64,000 nt of DNA. It comes from Glandiceps talaboti. Taxonomy: Eukaryota; Hemichordata; Enteropneusta; Spengelidae. Under the pieces are notes generated by a model. It searched no databases. It saw only the letters and a program-made list of their open reading frames with translations, and was not told the origin of the DNA. Location: NCBI RefSeq assembly GCF_964340395.1, contig NC_135552.1, positions 17,783,194-17,847,193 on the forward strand, written 5' to 3'. Numbering within the stretch: the first letter of the stretch is position 1; the number at the start of each line of letters is the position of its first letter. Shown here one piece after another: positions 24,843 through 43,037 of the stretch. Both the position numbers and the translations under genes were made by a program.

Positions 24843-25666
24843 TCTTGGATACATGCTAAACAGTGTTTCACACGTCACTGTATTTGTTGCTGTGACGTAG
24901 GTCTACTACGCAGATTCTTCTATGACGTATATTTCTTTCGTTCTGAGCAACGTCATGTACACAACACATCACGTATGCAGCGAGCTTTTGATGGTAGAAG
25001 TAACTGAGATCCTGACATCAACAGGTTGTTTCCAAAGCCTAATAGTGCGCCCTCATCGGAGGCCTTTATGAATTAAACTGCGTAGCTATTCTGTACAGTT
25101 TGATAGCATTATCGACCAACTGTCGGACTCTCTATCAACTACTTAAACCCAATTTCCTTCTCTACACCTTTTAACGTTTTAACATTTATTTCATTTCTAA
25201 AGCGCTTCCTCTATTTAAAAAAAATATTCAAAAGCGCTACACAATAAGTTAAAAAAAGACATTAAAAAATACCATACAAAAAACAATTAATCCATACCAG
25301 GTAAAGTTAATAATAAAATAAACAATTTCTAAAAAGAGGTTTTAAAAAAGAATTTTCTTTTAAACATATTATACATTTGTGCTTTTGTACATAGGTGATG
25401 CATCAAATATGCAGATAAACCTGAATATTAAAGTAACTATACCAACATGGAAGTGGGTGGTACTTCCATGGTACCAACGACAATGAACTTATGTACAAGT
25501 TTTCCCAGGCATATCGTGGGGGGAATCCTTCCAATATTATGAATAATCGTGAGTAGGAGTGAGCAGTAAGCAATTCATTTTGTTGCAATTGGGTGATATA
25601 GTTTATGATTACATTATACATACAGCTTGTAAGTGTTTTAGAATCAGTTTATAACTTTATATTTTT
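24843..25666. mobile_element. Copy-1-specific insert of about 820 bp
   Basis: The flanking sequence ACATATTGTT / ATCACAAATACATACGG is continuous in copies 2 and 3, so this segment was inserted in copy 1 or lost from the others. It contains TTTATTTCATTTCTAAAGCG and a later AAAAGCGCTACACAATAA, a short inverted AAAGCGC pair. No transposase or reverse transcriptase frame is visible. The class is undetermined. Confidence 0.5.
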
Positions 25667-25886
25667 TTGTTATCACAAATACATACGGATTTTCTGTCAT
25701 CTTACAAGAAACTGACATCTTCGGTAAAAGTTCGTCAGGTCACATAGTATACAGAACTATCACGATTTATATATTTACAAGACTGTCACATGATATTTTG
25801 TGTTTTTGTCTTTAGCTTTACAACAAAAGTCATCGACGTCTTGGTTACTTCACCAGATAAAATGCCACTGATTGTAATTATCAATA

Positions 25887-28472
25887 TTATTTTTTCTTCA
25901 GGAGGTTTTGTACCTCTTTAAGTGTATCTGGAATTCCCGGCATATCTGCTAGCGAAATTGTATCTTTTCCTTTCACTTCTCTGGTGTACTGAACGAAGTC
26001 AGACCAATTTGACCACCTATTTTTGATGAAAATCTTGGCCTCTAAAACAAAACAAAACAAAACAAAACAAAACAAAAACAAAATGTACATTTATTAAGAA
26101 AGTGTCACTACGATGGCCGATAAGGTTCTTCAAAATTCAAAATTCTTAAAAAAATTTGTCATCAGATATAACGGACTCTAAGCCACATGATATGGGGATA
26201 AGAGAACGAAACGAAAAAAGAGAACTCCATAACACCATAGAAAAACTTTAGTGTTGCTATGTAGACAAAAAACTTTTAAGAAATATTACATGATTCGCAT
26301 AAAATATATACATGTATTAGTTTACAAGGATATTCCCAAGTCACGAATCACTTTTATAACATATTGTAATATATCAGAAACGCCTCACAGGTACATGTAG
26401 TAAGAATTACTAAACTTGGAAATTTTCCCAAGCCAAATCAATTGTCCTGAAATGGGATTTACAACGTTAGACAATATTTAGTGTTATGACGAATGTCGAC
26501 ATGATACAATTACCTGGTAATGTTAGCTGATAGTAAACCCACGGCATACATCAATTCAAACATATCGTGGTTTATACACCTAGTTGCTATAGAACACAAG
26601 CACATAATCCATACTACTGTGGCTTGAGTAACTCCCTGTACTTATGTAGCAGTTGTGCACGCACTACACCACGAATATTTAAGAATCATGTCAAAAAATG
26701 TAATTTAAGAACTGTGGCACCCTGCTGCTTATATTCACTAATGAAACAGTAAATTGGTAATTTTGGCATATTTGTCTGAAATATAATCCGTATACTTATC
26801 TTACTTATTGCGATTTCCTGTTCCACCAGAGATATGACGTAGATGTCGTCTTTATAGTCGAGTATTTCGCCTGTCATGTTTGTTACTAGATTCTCAAGTG
26901 TTACCACTTGTGGAACGACACGTCTTAGACAGTCTACCATTTCATTCTAAGACAAATCAGACACTTTTTGGTTATTCCTTAACATCATTCTCTAAATTCA
27001 CAAAATAAAGCTTAACGAAATAATACAATTATAGGTGACGTTTACATTTTTGTGTAAAATACCGATACATTTACTAAATAACGTCACACTGACCATTCAC
27101 CATTCGTTATGCAGCTGTTCAGTCTGGCTACAAATTCAAAATTATATTAAAAATAAAAACATCTCTGTTTTGTAGGTAGTGCCGTTGACAAAATAGAGTT
27201 CTGTCCTGGTAATTCAAAGTTCTTGAAATACTAAATCGACCTACCCCTCCAAACATCGGATGAGCTACATAGAGACATGATATATTTTTCGATTTCAGGA
27301 AGGTGGCTGTGGCCTCGGCAATTCTTGGACTATGTTTTTCTACTAGTTTGTGTACTTCGGCACAAAATTCCGGGTCTTTCCTTGGACAGCTGTTGAAGGA
27401 TTGTGCAATGTATGAAATCACAACTCGTTCATAATCATATTACAGTTATCATAACACGATGTTACGACGGAGTATTCAATACAACTAAGGTAGCTAGAAA
27501 GGGAACACATTCGGGCGGCGGAGGGGGGGGGGGGCTATTACATGCACGCGTATTATATCTTACTGACTTATTTTTCATTTGTTTAGGGAACTATCGTCGC
27601 TATAAGCCTAATGCTGAATTTATTTACAGTAATTTTCTTGGCAAGTATGGGATAGAAATTATGATTACAATAACAAAGTCTCAATGCTGATTCGAAATTT
27701 TGATTAACACAAATATAGATCGGAATCCAAAATGGTTGGGTAAATTACAGCCGTCTGTGCATACTCATTCACCATATGATGACAAAAACAAAAGTTTTGT
27801 ATATGCAAGGTGTTTAGGATTAAAATGAGCGTGTGCCATATAGGATTGGAACGAGAACAACAAAGTGAAAACAGGATTAGAATTACTCCTTGTCCAATCT
27901 GTGTATTCAGACTAACACAACATGATTATATGTTTCTGGTAAATCCTTGCCATTTTAATATATCGGCAAGGGATTATTATAATCTGGAACACACTACGCT
28001 ATAAATACATGGAGTAAGTATCATGATGCCGTGTAAAGTAAAAGTAAAACAGTCCAGTGACAAATGTTATATTGAACACATATTGCCTGGCCATGAGGGC
28101 TATAGCACCCATTTATTACACACGAGGGACTGTGAGTTATCAGAATCACATGCTATTTCCCGAGGCCAAAGGCCCAGGGAAATAGCATGTGATTCTGGCA
28201 ACTCACAGTCACGAGGCGGTAATGAACAGGTGATATAGCCCGAATATAGGCCAGTCAATATGTGTTTTATAATATACCCCATGTTGTGAACTCGCGGTGG
28301 CAGACGACGTCGTCAGAAGCTGCCATTTTGATCTGCTGTGAACGCGCGGTGGTCACGTGACCATGTATAAGTTGATGGAACTATTTCCCTAGGGAAATAG
28401 TCATTCTATTTTCCTATCACGTGACTGATTCTAGCGAATCATGGCACAGTATTATCACTAGGTATATTATAA

Positions 28473-28561
<89 letters not shown>

Positions 28562-30861
28562 TTGTAATTACTAGTAAAATGTCAGCTGTTCGAAATTCAA
28601 CTTTACCCTTCTTCAGCTATATTCCTCCAATGTAGGACGCCATATTGTTGGCCACCACACGGTATTGCAGATGACTTGCTAGCCATTTGACGGATGTATG
28701 GAGCCCTGATCAGATATCTGTCTATCAGAGGATATTCATCTGTATGGTAATCTTTCACCACTTGATATACACCCTGGGCATCAAGCAAGAAGACGGCGAT
28801 GCATCGAGTGTTGTCAGAAGAGTAAAACCTCTTCAACATTTCCACAAAATTTCGGTCGAAGTCATCGATCTCGGGAAGTTCTACGTTCAAAATATCTGAA
28901 TACAATGGTCGAGTAACGGAATGATAGTGTTCCTTGCTAACATTTCCAACACCAACTCTGGAAAAGTCTTTTATAGCCCAATTTTGGTTGTTGAAGGTCA
29001 TGAGCACCAGTGACTCTATTGATACTTTCCTACCACAGTCTCTCCGGTAGTCATCTAGTGTTGCTATTGGTAACAGTTTAGAGAGTTTATCAACATCAAA
29101 TGTTTCGTTAAAGAGTTTCTGTTTATCTCCCTGTGATTTGTCTCTTGCATGTCTCAAAAATGGCACACCCACCAAAGTCCTGTTCTCCTGCAAGGCGTAG
29201 TTAATCGCAAATCGAATTGAGTTATATAGTGAATTTGGGCCTGGAGGACCATACTTTAACAGTGGTAGAAGGTAACGTTTGTTCTTGTCCTTTGGACTTC
29301 CTGAATCGAGTTCGTCGTTAGGTGACAACTCGTCTTCTCCTTTTAAGGAGTGTTTCTGTTCAGCAGAATTGGTTAAGTTATTATTTGTCAAGTTCTCAAT
29401 ATCACCCTCGTTCTTGGTGAGGCTGAATTTACTTAAATGTTCCGGGGAAATAGAATTTATTTCAAATGATATTGCAGGGATACCATCAGAGTCTTCTTCG
29501 CTGTCTCCTACAATCTTAGAACCATGTATCTAATTTGTAAAAAGAAAAGACAATGTCTTTGCATGTTTACATCATTATACAGAGTGACACGATTTTATGG
29601 TAGCGAATATTTTGTAAATGCGAAGACATAATTTGTATCAAATGTTTTATGAGGTTAACCAATTACATTGTAGCAGTTGACAGGAATATTTTGAGAAAAT
29701 CGGAAAACTTATCATGTTTGACTGAAATATATATGCGCCTGTGGATGCTTTATGTTGTTGACACACCCTTTGCCAACCAACCATCTACCCATCCATCTTT
29801 TGCTGAATATATGGTGAATTGAGACAGTTAATATAAATGGTTACATATATATATATTTTTCTTTTGCTCTGTATCCTATTTTCTCTTTTGCAATGAAATA
29901 AAAAAGCCCTCGATAATGAAAAGTAAAATCAGGCTTTATCCTCGTAATTACTTGCACTTGTTGGAAATGTATGAGGGTGACATCTGCTGATGATCACAAA
30001 TATTGTAATCTCTACTCTTAAAGTTTCAGTTTATCGAGACAGGAGAATTTGGTATTAGTGATGTCATCACAAGAGGTTTTCCCCATAAACCATTCCTGGA
30101 AATCTCAAAAATTAGCTGAACACTGTGACATGTCAAGTACAGAAGAGGTTCTTTACAAGGTTATAGCGTTAAGATAGTTACCTAAATACTATTACCCAGA
30201 ATCACATGTAAGTTGATAACAGTAATCACTGACAGCAGTAATTGAATACATGTATACTAAAAGCGGAAACAAATCTGACCGGGTTAATACTTCAAAGTTT
30301 GATATCGTTAACATAACAAATGGTACCATATTTGAATTATCACTGTTGGATCAGCTGGCTATATATTTTATGATGTATCCTTTGCATAGAGAGTGTTTAT
30401 TTTCTGAAAAGGTATGCACTATTTGGAAATAAGATTGTTTAATAAATGAAATATTAAATGTGTCTACAGAGCTGAATTAAGTTCAGGACTTCAGTTGCGT
30501 GCTACTATGTTAAGTAGTTGATATATTAAGGAAGGATATAATATATATTAGGGTTATGGATAATTTATACCCTAAATATCTATATTTTTAATTCGACAAT
30601 TATGTGGGTGGTCTATACCTAAGTATTTATTAATGCCATCTTTATTTAAACAAGTAATGTGTTCATACCAACAACATTGTTATTTTTAGCACAACTGAAT
30701 TGACGTTTCAGTCGTACATTAGACATAACAAATAGACCGTGCGTGTGCGTGTGTATGTGTGTGTATGTATGTGTGCTTCTCTTCAGGTGAATTGTTTGCC
30801 CCCTAAACCGTGATCTGAGGTCTGCACATGATTGAAGTGGGTGTCTTGTATTGAGACTAAA

Positions 30862-30924
<63 letters not shown>

Positions 30925-30940
30925 GTGAGTGAGTGAGTGA

Positions 30941-30996
<56 letters not shown>

Positions 30997-31416
30997 TAGA
31001 GAGAGAGAGAGAGAGAGAGAAGTCGCTAGACATTATTTAATGCACGTCAGGTAGAAGCAACAATGAAACGTAACGATTTCTACCATCGTGGTGTGTTCTC
31101 GGTTTATCATTACAACTCTTCCTATTCGTCACATTTTTTTAACAACAAAATGCTGTTAGTATATGTTACAAATGTAAACTTATCTGAAATAAGAGCGTAG
31201 TCAATAGAATGTGTCTCTCGAGCTCGACTGTGTTGAGGAACGAATCTAGAATAATCACTAGCTTACCTTGTGTGGAACACCTATAGAATGATTCGCCGGG
31301 GGTTGAAAGGTTTGAAATCCATTAAGAAGTGCCATTTTTTCTATGAATACAAGACTGATCAACACAAATACTACCATGAGAAAGAGAAGTGTACTGCTTT
31401 GTCGTACAATCGCCAT
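25887..31416 (-). CDS. O-fucosyltransferase-like type II membrane protein, paralogue 1, five exons, 504 aa
   Basis: Exons 31416-31267 (150 nt), 29529-28607 (923), 27389-27245 (145), 26946-26805 (142) and 26041-25887 (155) total 1515 nt, all in phase. Exon 1 encodes a short tail and a signal anchor (STLLFLMVVFVLISLVFI, residues 8-25). An acidic stem follows, then GPPGPNSLYNSIRFAINYAL, NRTLVGVPF, ETFDVDKLSKLLPIATLDDY (about residues 146-215), QYGVLHWRN (about 348-356), and near the C-terminus SLVEQEIA..AKIFIKNRWSNWS. The order 'N-rich loop - NRTLVxPPF - FDVxxL - HxR - EQEIxxxAxxFIxxxxSxWS' is that of GDP-fucose O-fucosyltransferase folds (PF10250-type), with the HWR in place of the usual HxR. 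A luminal glycosyltransferase of the ER or Golgi is inferred; donor and acceptor are unproven. The start Met is set by comparison with paralogue 3, where sequence upstream of MAIV is out of frame. Confidence 0.82.
28075..28266. repeat. Foldback (long inverted repeat) element, about 190 bp
   Basis: The left arm from AACACATATTGCCTGGCC (28075) and the right arm ending GGCCAGTCAATATGTGTT (28266) are imperfect reverse complements along their whole length. The closest stretch is CAGAATCACATGCTATTTCC against its complement, around a short central AGGCCAAAGGCC. It lies in intron 2 of the paralogue-1 gene and is absent from copies 2 and 3. Confidence 0.85.
28489..28558. repeat. Palindromic (GT)n-(AC)n array
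   Basis: About 32 bp of GT is followed directly by about 37 bp of AC, giving a near-perfect inverted repeat able to form a hairpin. It sits at the right border of the copy-1-specific stretch. Confidence 0.95.
30868..31020. repeat. Compound (GA)n-(GTGA)n-(GT)n-(GA)n microsatellite
   Basis: It lies in intron 1 of paralogue 1. Copy 2 has a shorter equivalent at 36811-36904; copy 3 has only GT (42537-42577). Confidence 0.97.
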
Positions 31417-32225
31417 TACAGTGGTTGAAAAGGCAGTCAGTACACAGAAGCGTGGTTTTTTTAATTGTATACGAGGATTTGCGAACAGCTGTCCAAAAGT
31501 ATGTAACAGACTGCACATACATACATATATGTATTGAATCGGATTATGAACCATATAATTTAGGTCCATAGACTACCTGCTAACTAATTCATTATTTACT
31601 TTATTCATTTATGACAGGCCCAGAGACCTGAGCAAGTCTTTTGTAAGATAAGCCACAGCAATTTCTGTAATGTTTTTCAATGTATCAGTCATAATTTACT
31701 GTAGAGAGGAAACAACTTGTCATTAACTTAATTGACACAAGCTTTACATACCTTTTCTACTATAACATTTTTTTTCTCTCTTTGGGGGGTATCACAATAT
31801 CCAAAAAGAAGATAAACCGATACTGATATTTTAAAAGTAAACACTAGTATTCTGTTATTGCAAAGAAAATGAAGACATGTAAGAAGTAAGAAGAGCAATT
31901 ATAATTATTGGTTTAATACTTTAAATATATTTCAAATCGCCAACCAAAATCATCTACAATGATAAACCTGAGGATACAACATACTAGTATATACATATTG
32001 TTATTATCACAAATACATACGGATTTTCCGTCATCTTACAAGAAACTGACATCTTCGGTAAAAGTTTGTCAGATCACATAGTATACAGAACTATCACGAT
32101 TTATTTATTTATAAGACTGTCACGTGATATTTTGTGTTTATTTTGTCTTTAGTTTTGCAACAAAAGTCATCGACGTCTTGGTTACTTCACCAGACTAAAT
32201 GCCACTGATTATATTATCAATAATA

Positions 32226-34240
32226 TTATTTTTTCTTCAGGAGGTTTTGTACCTCTTTAAGTGCATCTGGTATTCCCGGTATATCCGCTAGCGAGATTGT
32301 ATCTTTTCCTTTCACTTCTCTGGTGTACTGAACGAAGTCAGACCAATTTGACCACCTATTTTTGATGAAAATCTTGGCTTCTAAAACAAAACAAAACAAA
32401 ACAAAACAAAATGTACATTTATTAAGAAAGTGTTACTACTATACGATGGCCGATAAGGTTCTTCAAAATTCAAAATTCAAAATTCTTTTTAAAAAAGTTC
32501 AACTCCCCACAATATAGTCTGCCCTTCCCCCGTGCCTCATTTGTCACACCCCCACACTTCATACTCAACATTAAACCACAGATAACTAACACATGTGTTA
32601 GTTGTCTGTGATTACACAAAATGTAAGGTGAAAGCCAAAACAAGGAAACGCGGTCATTATTGGCAGTGAAACACGCCCCAAAACAAATGTCGAATTTGTC
32701 GTCAGATATAACAGACTCTAAGCCACATGATATGGGGATAAGAGAACGAAATGAAAAAAGAGAACTCCATAACACCATAGAAAAACTTTAGTGTTGATAC
32801 GTAGAGAAACAACTTTTTAAGAAATATTACACGATTCGCACAAAATGTATACATGTATTAGTTTACAAGGATATTCCCAAGTCACGAATCACTTTTATAA
32901 CATATTGTAATATATCAGAAACGCCTCACAGGTACATGTAGTAAGGGATACTAAACTTGGAAATTTTCCCAAGCCAAATCAATTGTCCTGAAATGGGATT
33001 TACAATGTTAGACAATATTTAGTGTTATGACGAATGTCGACACGATAAGATTACCTGGTAATGTTAGCTGATAGTAAACCCACGGCATACATCGATTCAA
33101 ACATGTCGTGGTTTATACATCCAGTTGCTATAGAACACAAGTACATAATCCATACTACTGTGACATGTGGCTTCAGTAACTCCCTGTACTTATGTAGCAG
33201 TTGTGTGCGCACTACACCACGAGTTGTGATTTATTTATGTTTATCTATTTTATTTGGGAGCTTCTTTTTAATAGTTATTCTGTATTTACAACAAATGTAA
33301 TTTAAGAATCATGTCAAAAAATGTAGTTTAAGAACTGTGACACCCTGCTGTTTATATTCACTAATGAAACATTAAATTTGTAATTTTGGCATATTTGTCT
33401 GAAATACAATCCGTATATTTATCTTACTTATTGCGATTTCCTGTTCCACCAGAGATATGACGTAGATGTCGTCTTTATAGTCGAGTATTTCGCCTGTCAT
33501 GTTTGTTACTAGATTCTCAAGCGTTACCACTTGTGGAACGACACGTCTGAGACAGTCTACCACTTCATTCTAAGACAAATCAGACACGTTTTGGTTATTC
33601 CATAACACCATTCTCTAAATTCACGAAATAACGCTGAACGAAAGAATAGATAACGTTTACATTTTTGGGGTAAAATACCGATGCATTTACTAAATAACGT
33701 CACACTGACCATTCGCCATTTGTTATGCAGCTAGCTGTTCAGTGTGGTGAACATCTACAAATTCAAAATTATATTAAAAATTACAACATCTCCTCTGTTT
33801 TGTAGGTAGTGCCGTTGACAAAATGGAGTTCTGTGCTGGTAATTCAAAGTTCTTGAAATATTAAATCGACCTACCCCTCCAAACATCGGATGAGCTACAT
33901 AGAGACATGATATATTTTCCGATTTCAGGAAGGTGGCTGTGGCCTCGGCAATTCTTGGACTGTGTTGTTCTACTAGTTTGTGTACTTCGGCACAAAATTC
34001 CGGGTTTTTCCTTGGACAGCTGTTGAAGGATTGTGCAATGTATGAAATCACAACTCGTTTATATTCATATTACAGTTATCAAAACACGGTGTACATGTAT
34101 TATGTCAGGGGTATTTAATACAACTGAGGTAGCTAGAAAGGGAACACATTCGGGCGGCGGAGGGGGGGGGCTATCACATGCACGAGTATTATATCTTACT
34201 GACTTATTTTTCATTTGTTAGGGAACTATCGTCGCTATAC

Positions 34241-34330
<90 letters not shown>

Positions 34331-36808
34331 ATGATTTTTCATAAATATGTAAATATGTAATGTTAATGATGCAGACTGTAAATTGATTCAGTTTAAGAAG
34401 GTACCCTGACTGGATAAACATATAATGCAATTAAATAATTGGATTGATTGAGTGGTATATTTTCACAATTCTTCTCTCTATATATTTTCATCTATTGCTA
34501 TTATGTGTAAGTGTTTTCCGTTCTCTCCTACTGTATTGATGGTTCTGGTAACAACGACATCAAACATGTTTGTAATTACTAGTAAAATGTCAGCTGTTCA
34601 AAATTCAACTTTACCCTTCTTCAGCTATATTCCTCCAATGTAGGACGCCATATTGTTGGCCACCACACGGTATTGCAGATGACTTGTTAGCCATTTGACG
34701 GATGTATGGAGCCCTGATCAGATATCTGTCTATCAGAGGATATTCATCTGTATGGTAATTTGTCACCACTTGATATACACCCTGGGCATCACGCAAGAAG
34801 ACGGCGATGCATCGTGTGTCGTCAGAAGAGTAAAACCTCTTCAACATTTCCACAAAATTTCGGTCGAAGTCATCGATCTCGGGAAGTTCTACGTTCAAAA
34901 TATCTGAATACAATGGTCGAGTAACGGAATGATAGTGTTCCTTGCTATCATTTCCAACACCAACTCTGGAAAAGTCTTTTATACCCTTATTTTGGTTCCT
35001 AAAGGTCATGAGCACCAGTGACTCTATTGATAATTTCCTACCACAGTCTCTCCGGTAGTCATCTAGTGTTGCTATTGGTAACAATTTAGAGAGTTTATCA
35101 ACATCAAATGTTTCGTTAAAGAGTTTCTGTTTATCTCCCTGTGATTTGTCTTTTCCATGTCTCAAAAATGGCACACCCACCAATGTCCTGTTCTCCTGCA
35201 AGGCGTAGTTAATCGCAAATCGAATTGAGTTATATAGTGAATTTGGGCCTGGAGGACCATACTTTAACAGTGGTAGAAGGTAACGTTTGTTCTTGTCCTT
35301 TGGACTTCCTGAATCGAGTTCGTCGTTAGGTGACAACTCGTCTTCTCCTTTTAAGGAGTGTTTCTGTTCAGCAGAATTGGTTAAGTTATTATTTGTCAAG
35401 TTCTCAATATCACCCTCGTTCTTGGTGAGGCTGAATTTACTGAAATGTTCCGGGGAAATAGAATTTATTTCAAATGATATTGCAGGGATACCATCAGAGT
35501 CTTCTTCGCTGTCTCCTACAATCTTAGAACCATGTATCTAATTTGTAAAAAGAAAAGACAATGTCTTTGCATGTTTACATCATTATACAGAGTGACACGA
35601 TTTTATGGTAGCGAATATTTTGTAAATGCGAAGACATAATTTGTATCAAATGTTTTATGAGGTTAACCAATTACATTGTGGCAGTTGACAGAAATATTTT
35701 GAGAAAATAGGAAAACTTATCATGTTTGACTGAAATATATATGCGCCTGTGGATGCTTTATATTGTTGACACACCCTTTGCCAACCAACCATCTACCCAT
35801 CCATCTTTTGCTGAATATATGGTGAATTGAGACAGTTAATATAAATGGTTACATATATTTTTTTTTCTTTTGCTCTGTATCCTATTTTCTCTTTTGCAAT
35901 GAAATAAAAAAGCTCTCGATAATGAAAAGTAAAATCAGGCTTTATCCTCGTAATTACTTGCACTTGTTGGAAATGTATGAGGGTGACATCTGCTGATGAT
36001 CACAAATATTGTAATCTCTACTCTTAAAGATTCTGTTTATCGAGACAGGAGATTTGGGTATTAGTGATGTCATCACAAGAGGTTTTCCCCATAAACCATT
36101 CCTGGAAATCTCAAAAATTAGCTGAACACTGTGACATGTCAAGTACAGAAGAGGTTCTTTACAAGGTTATAGCGTTAAGATAGTTACCTAAATACTATTA
36201 CCCAGAATCACATGTAAGTTGATAACAGTAATCACTGACAACAGTAATTGAATACATGTATACTAAAAGAGGAAACAAATCTGACCGGGTTAATACTTCA
36301 AAGTTTGATATCGTTAACATAACAAATGGCACCATATTTGAATTATCACTGTTGGATCAGCTGGCTATATATTTTATGATGTATCCTTTGCATAGAGAGT
36401 GTTTATTTTCTGAAAAGGTATGCACTATTTGGAAATAAGATTGTTTAATAAATGAAATATTATCAAATGTGTCTACAGAGCTGAATTAAGTTCAGGACTT
36501 CAGTTGCGTGCTACGATGTTAAGTAGTTGATATATTAAGGAAGGATATAATATATATTAGGCTTATGGATAATTTTTACCCTAAATATCTATATTTTTAA
36601 TTCGACAATTATGTGGATGGTCTATACCTAAGTATTTATTAATGCCATCTTTATTTAAACAAGTAATGTGTTCATACCAACAACATTGTTATTTTTTAGC
36701 ACAACTGAATTGACGTTTCAGTCGTACATTAGACATAACAAATAGACCGTGCGTGTGCGTGTGTATGTGTGTGTGTGTGAAGTGGGTGTGTCTTGTATTG
36801 AGACTAAA

Positions 36809-36891
<83 letters not shown>

Positions 36892-37311
36892 TAGAGAGAG
36901 AGAAGTCGCTAGACATTATTTGGTGACTATATGTTAATGCACGTCAGGTAGAAGCAACAATGAAACGTAACGATTTCTACCATCGTGTGTTCTCGGTTTA
37001 TCATTACAACTCTTCCTATTCGTCACACTTTTTTTAACAACAAAATGCTGTTAGTATATGTTACAAATGTAAACTTATCTGAAATAAGAGCGTAGTCAAT
37101 AGAATGTGTCTCTCGAGCTCGACTGTGTCGAGGGACGAATCTAGAATAATCACTAGCTTACCTTGTGTGGAACACCTATAGAATGATTCGCCGGGGGTTG
37201 AAAGGTTTGAAATCCATTAAGAAGTGACATTTTTTCTATGAATACAAGACTGATCAACACAAATACTACCATGAGAAAGAGAAGTGTACTGCTTTGCCGT
37301 ACAATCGCCAT
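32226..37311 (-). CDS. O-fucosyltransferase-like type II membrane protein, paralogue 2, five exons, 504 aa
   Basis: Exons 37311-37162, 35537-34615, 34019-33875, 33569-33428 and 32380-32226 have the same lengths and phases (0, 2, 0, 1) as paralogue 1, with no stop or frameshift. It has the same signal anchor, stem, NRTLVGVPF, HWR and EQEIA..SNWS motifs. Differences from paralogue 1 include FLRHGKDKSQ for FLRHARDKSQ, FRNQNKGIKDF for FNNQNWAIKDF, VFLRDAQ for VFLLDAQ, and QVVTNYH for QVVKDYH; MANKSS is found only in this copy. Most of these are shared with paralogue 3, so 2 and 3 appear the younger pair. The (GTTTT)n tract before the last exon's acceptor (about 32383-32411) is the shortest of the three. 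Function as inferred for paralogue 1. Confidence 0.82.
34235..34326. repeat. (CATA)n-(AT)n microsatellite in copy 2
   Basis: A few CATA units lead into about 75 bp of AT. At the corresponding point copy 3 has about 140 bp of AT (40024-40164) and copy 1 has unrelated sequence. Confidence 0.96.
36811..36904. repeat. (GA)n-(GT)n-(GA)n microsatellite in copy 2
   Basis: Intron 1 of paralogue 2; shorter counterpart of the array at 30868-31020. Confidence 0.96.
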
Positions 37312-38120
37312 TACAGTGGTTGAATAGGCAGTCAGTACACAGAAGCGTGTTCTTTTTAATTGTATACGAGGATTTGCGAACAGCTGTCCAAAAGTATGTA
37401 ACAGACTGCACATACATACATATACGTATTGAATCGGATTATGACCCATATAATTTAGGTCCATAGACTACCTGCTAACTAATTCATTATTGACTTTATT
37501 CATTTATGACAGGCCCAGAGACCTGAGCAAGTCTTTTGTAAGATAAGCCACTGCAATTTCTGTCATGTTTTTCAATGTATCAGTCCTAATAGAATTGTAG
37601 AGAGGAAACAATTTGTCATTAACTTAATTGACACAAGCTTTATATACCTTTTCTACTATAACATTTTTTTTCTCTCTCTTTGGGTATCACAATAGTCAAA
37701 AAAAAGATAAACCGATACTGATATTTTAAAAGAAAACACTAGTATTCTGTTATTGCAAAGAAAATGAAGACATGTACGTAGTAAGAAGAGCAATTATAAT
37801 TATCTATTTAATACTTTAAATTTATTTCAAATCGCCAACCAAAATCATCTACAATGATAAACCTGAGGATACAACATACTAGTATATACATATTGTTATT
37901 ATCACAAATACATACGGATTTTCCGTCATCTTACAAGAAACTGACATCTTCAGTAAAAGTTCGTCAGGTCACATGGTATACAGAACTATCACGATTTATT
38001 TATTTACAAGACTGTCACGTGATATTTTGTGTTTATTTTGTCTTTAGTTTTACATCAAAAGTCATCGACGTCTTGGTTACTTCACCAGACTAAATGCCAC
38101 TGATTATATTATCAATAATA

Positions 38121-43037
<4,917 letters not shown>

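Larger units (their letters stand above)
24465..31618. repeat. Tandem segmental duplication, copy 1 (7.15 kb)
   Basis: This unit begins CCCAGAGACCTGAGCAAGTC and ends ...TTCATTTATGACAGG, directly joined to the start of copy 2. It carries the complete five-exon fucosyltransferase-like gene 1. It differs from copies 2 and 3 by an insert of about 820 bp (about 24843-25666), by a unique stretch of about 950 bp (about 27604-28557), and by lacking about 210 bp and about 70 bp found in both other copies. Confidence 0.93.
31619..37513. repeat. Tandem segmental duplication, copy 2 (5.9 kb)
   Basis: The same unit as copies 1 and 3, in the same orientation, ends joined without spacer. It shares with copy 3 the segment of about 210 bp at about 32485-32695 and the segment of about 70 bp near 33234-33300. 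It shares with copy 1 the GA-rich microsatellite in intron 1. It lacks a segment of about 60 bp beginning near GGTGAATTGTTTGCCCCC that both other copies keep. Confidence 0.93.

Noticed and set aside
28489-28558. CRISPR-like or structured repeat array
   Set aside because: It is a simple dinucleotide inverted repeat. No array of spaced direct repeats and no cas-like gene exists in the window, which is eukaryotic.
31417-31569. Upstream N-terminal extension of the fucosyltransferase-like protein (MDLNYMVHN...)
   Set aside because: The frame is open in copies 1 and 2, but in copy 3 indels shift it, while everything from MAIV onward is conserved in all three. The signal anchor also fits best near the N-terminus.
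34611-35541. Plus-strand frames over fucosyltransferase exon 2 (repeated in all three copies)
   Set aside because: They are shadows conserved only because the minus-strand exon is conserved. They have no splice or homology support of their own.
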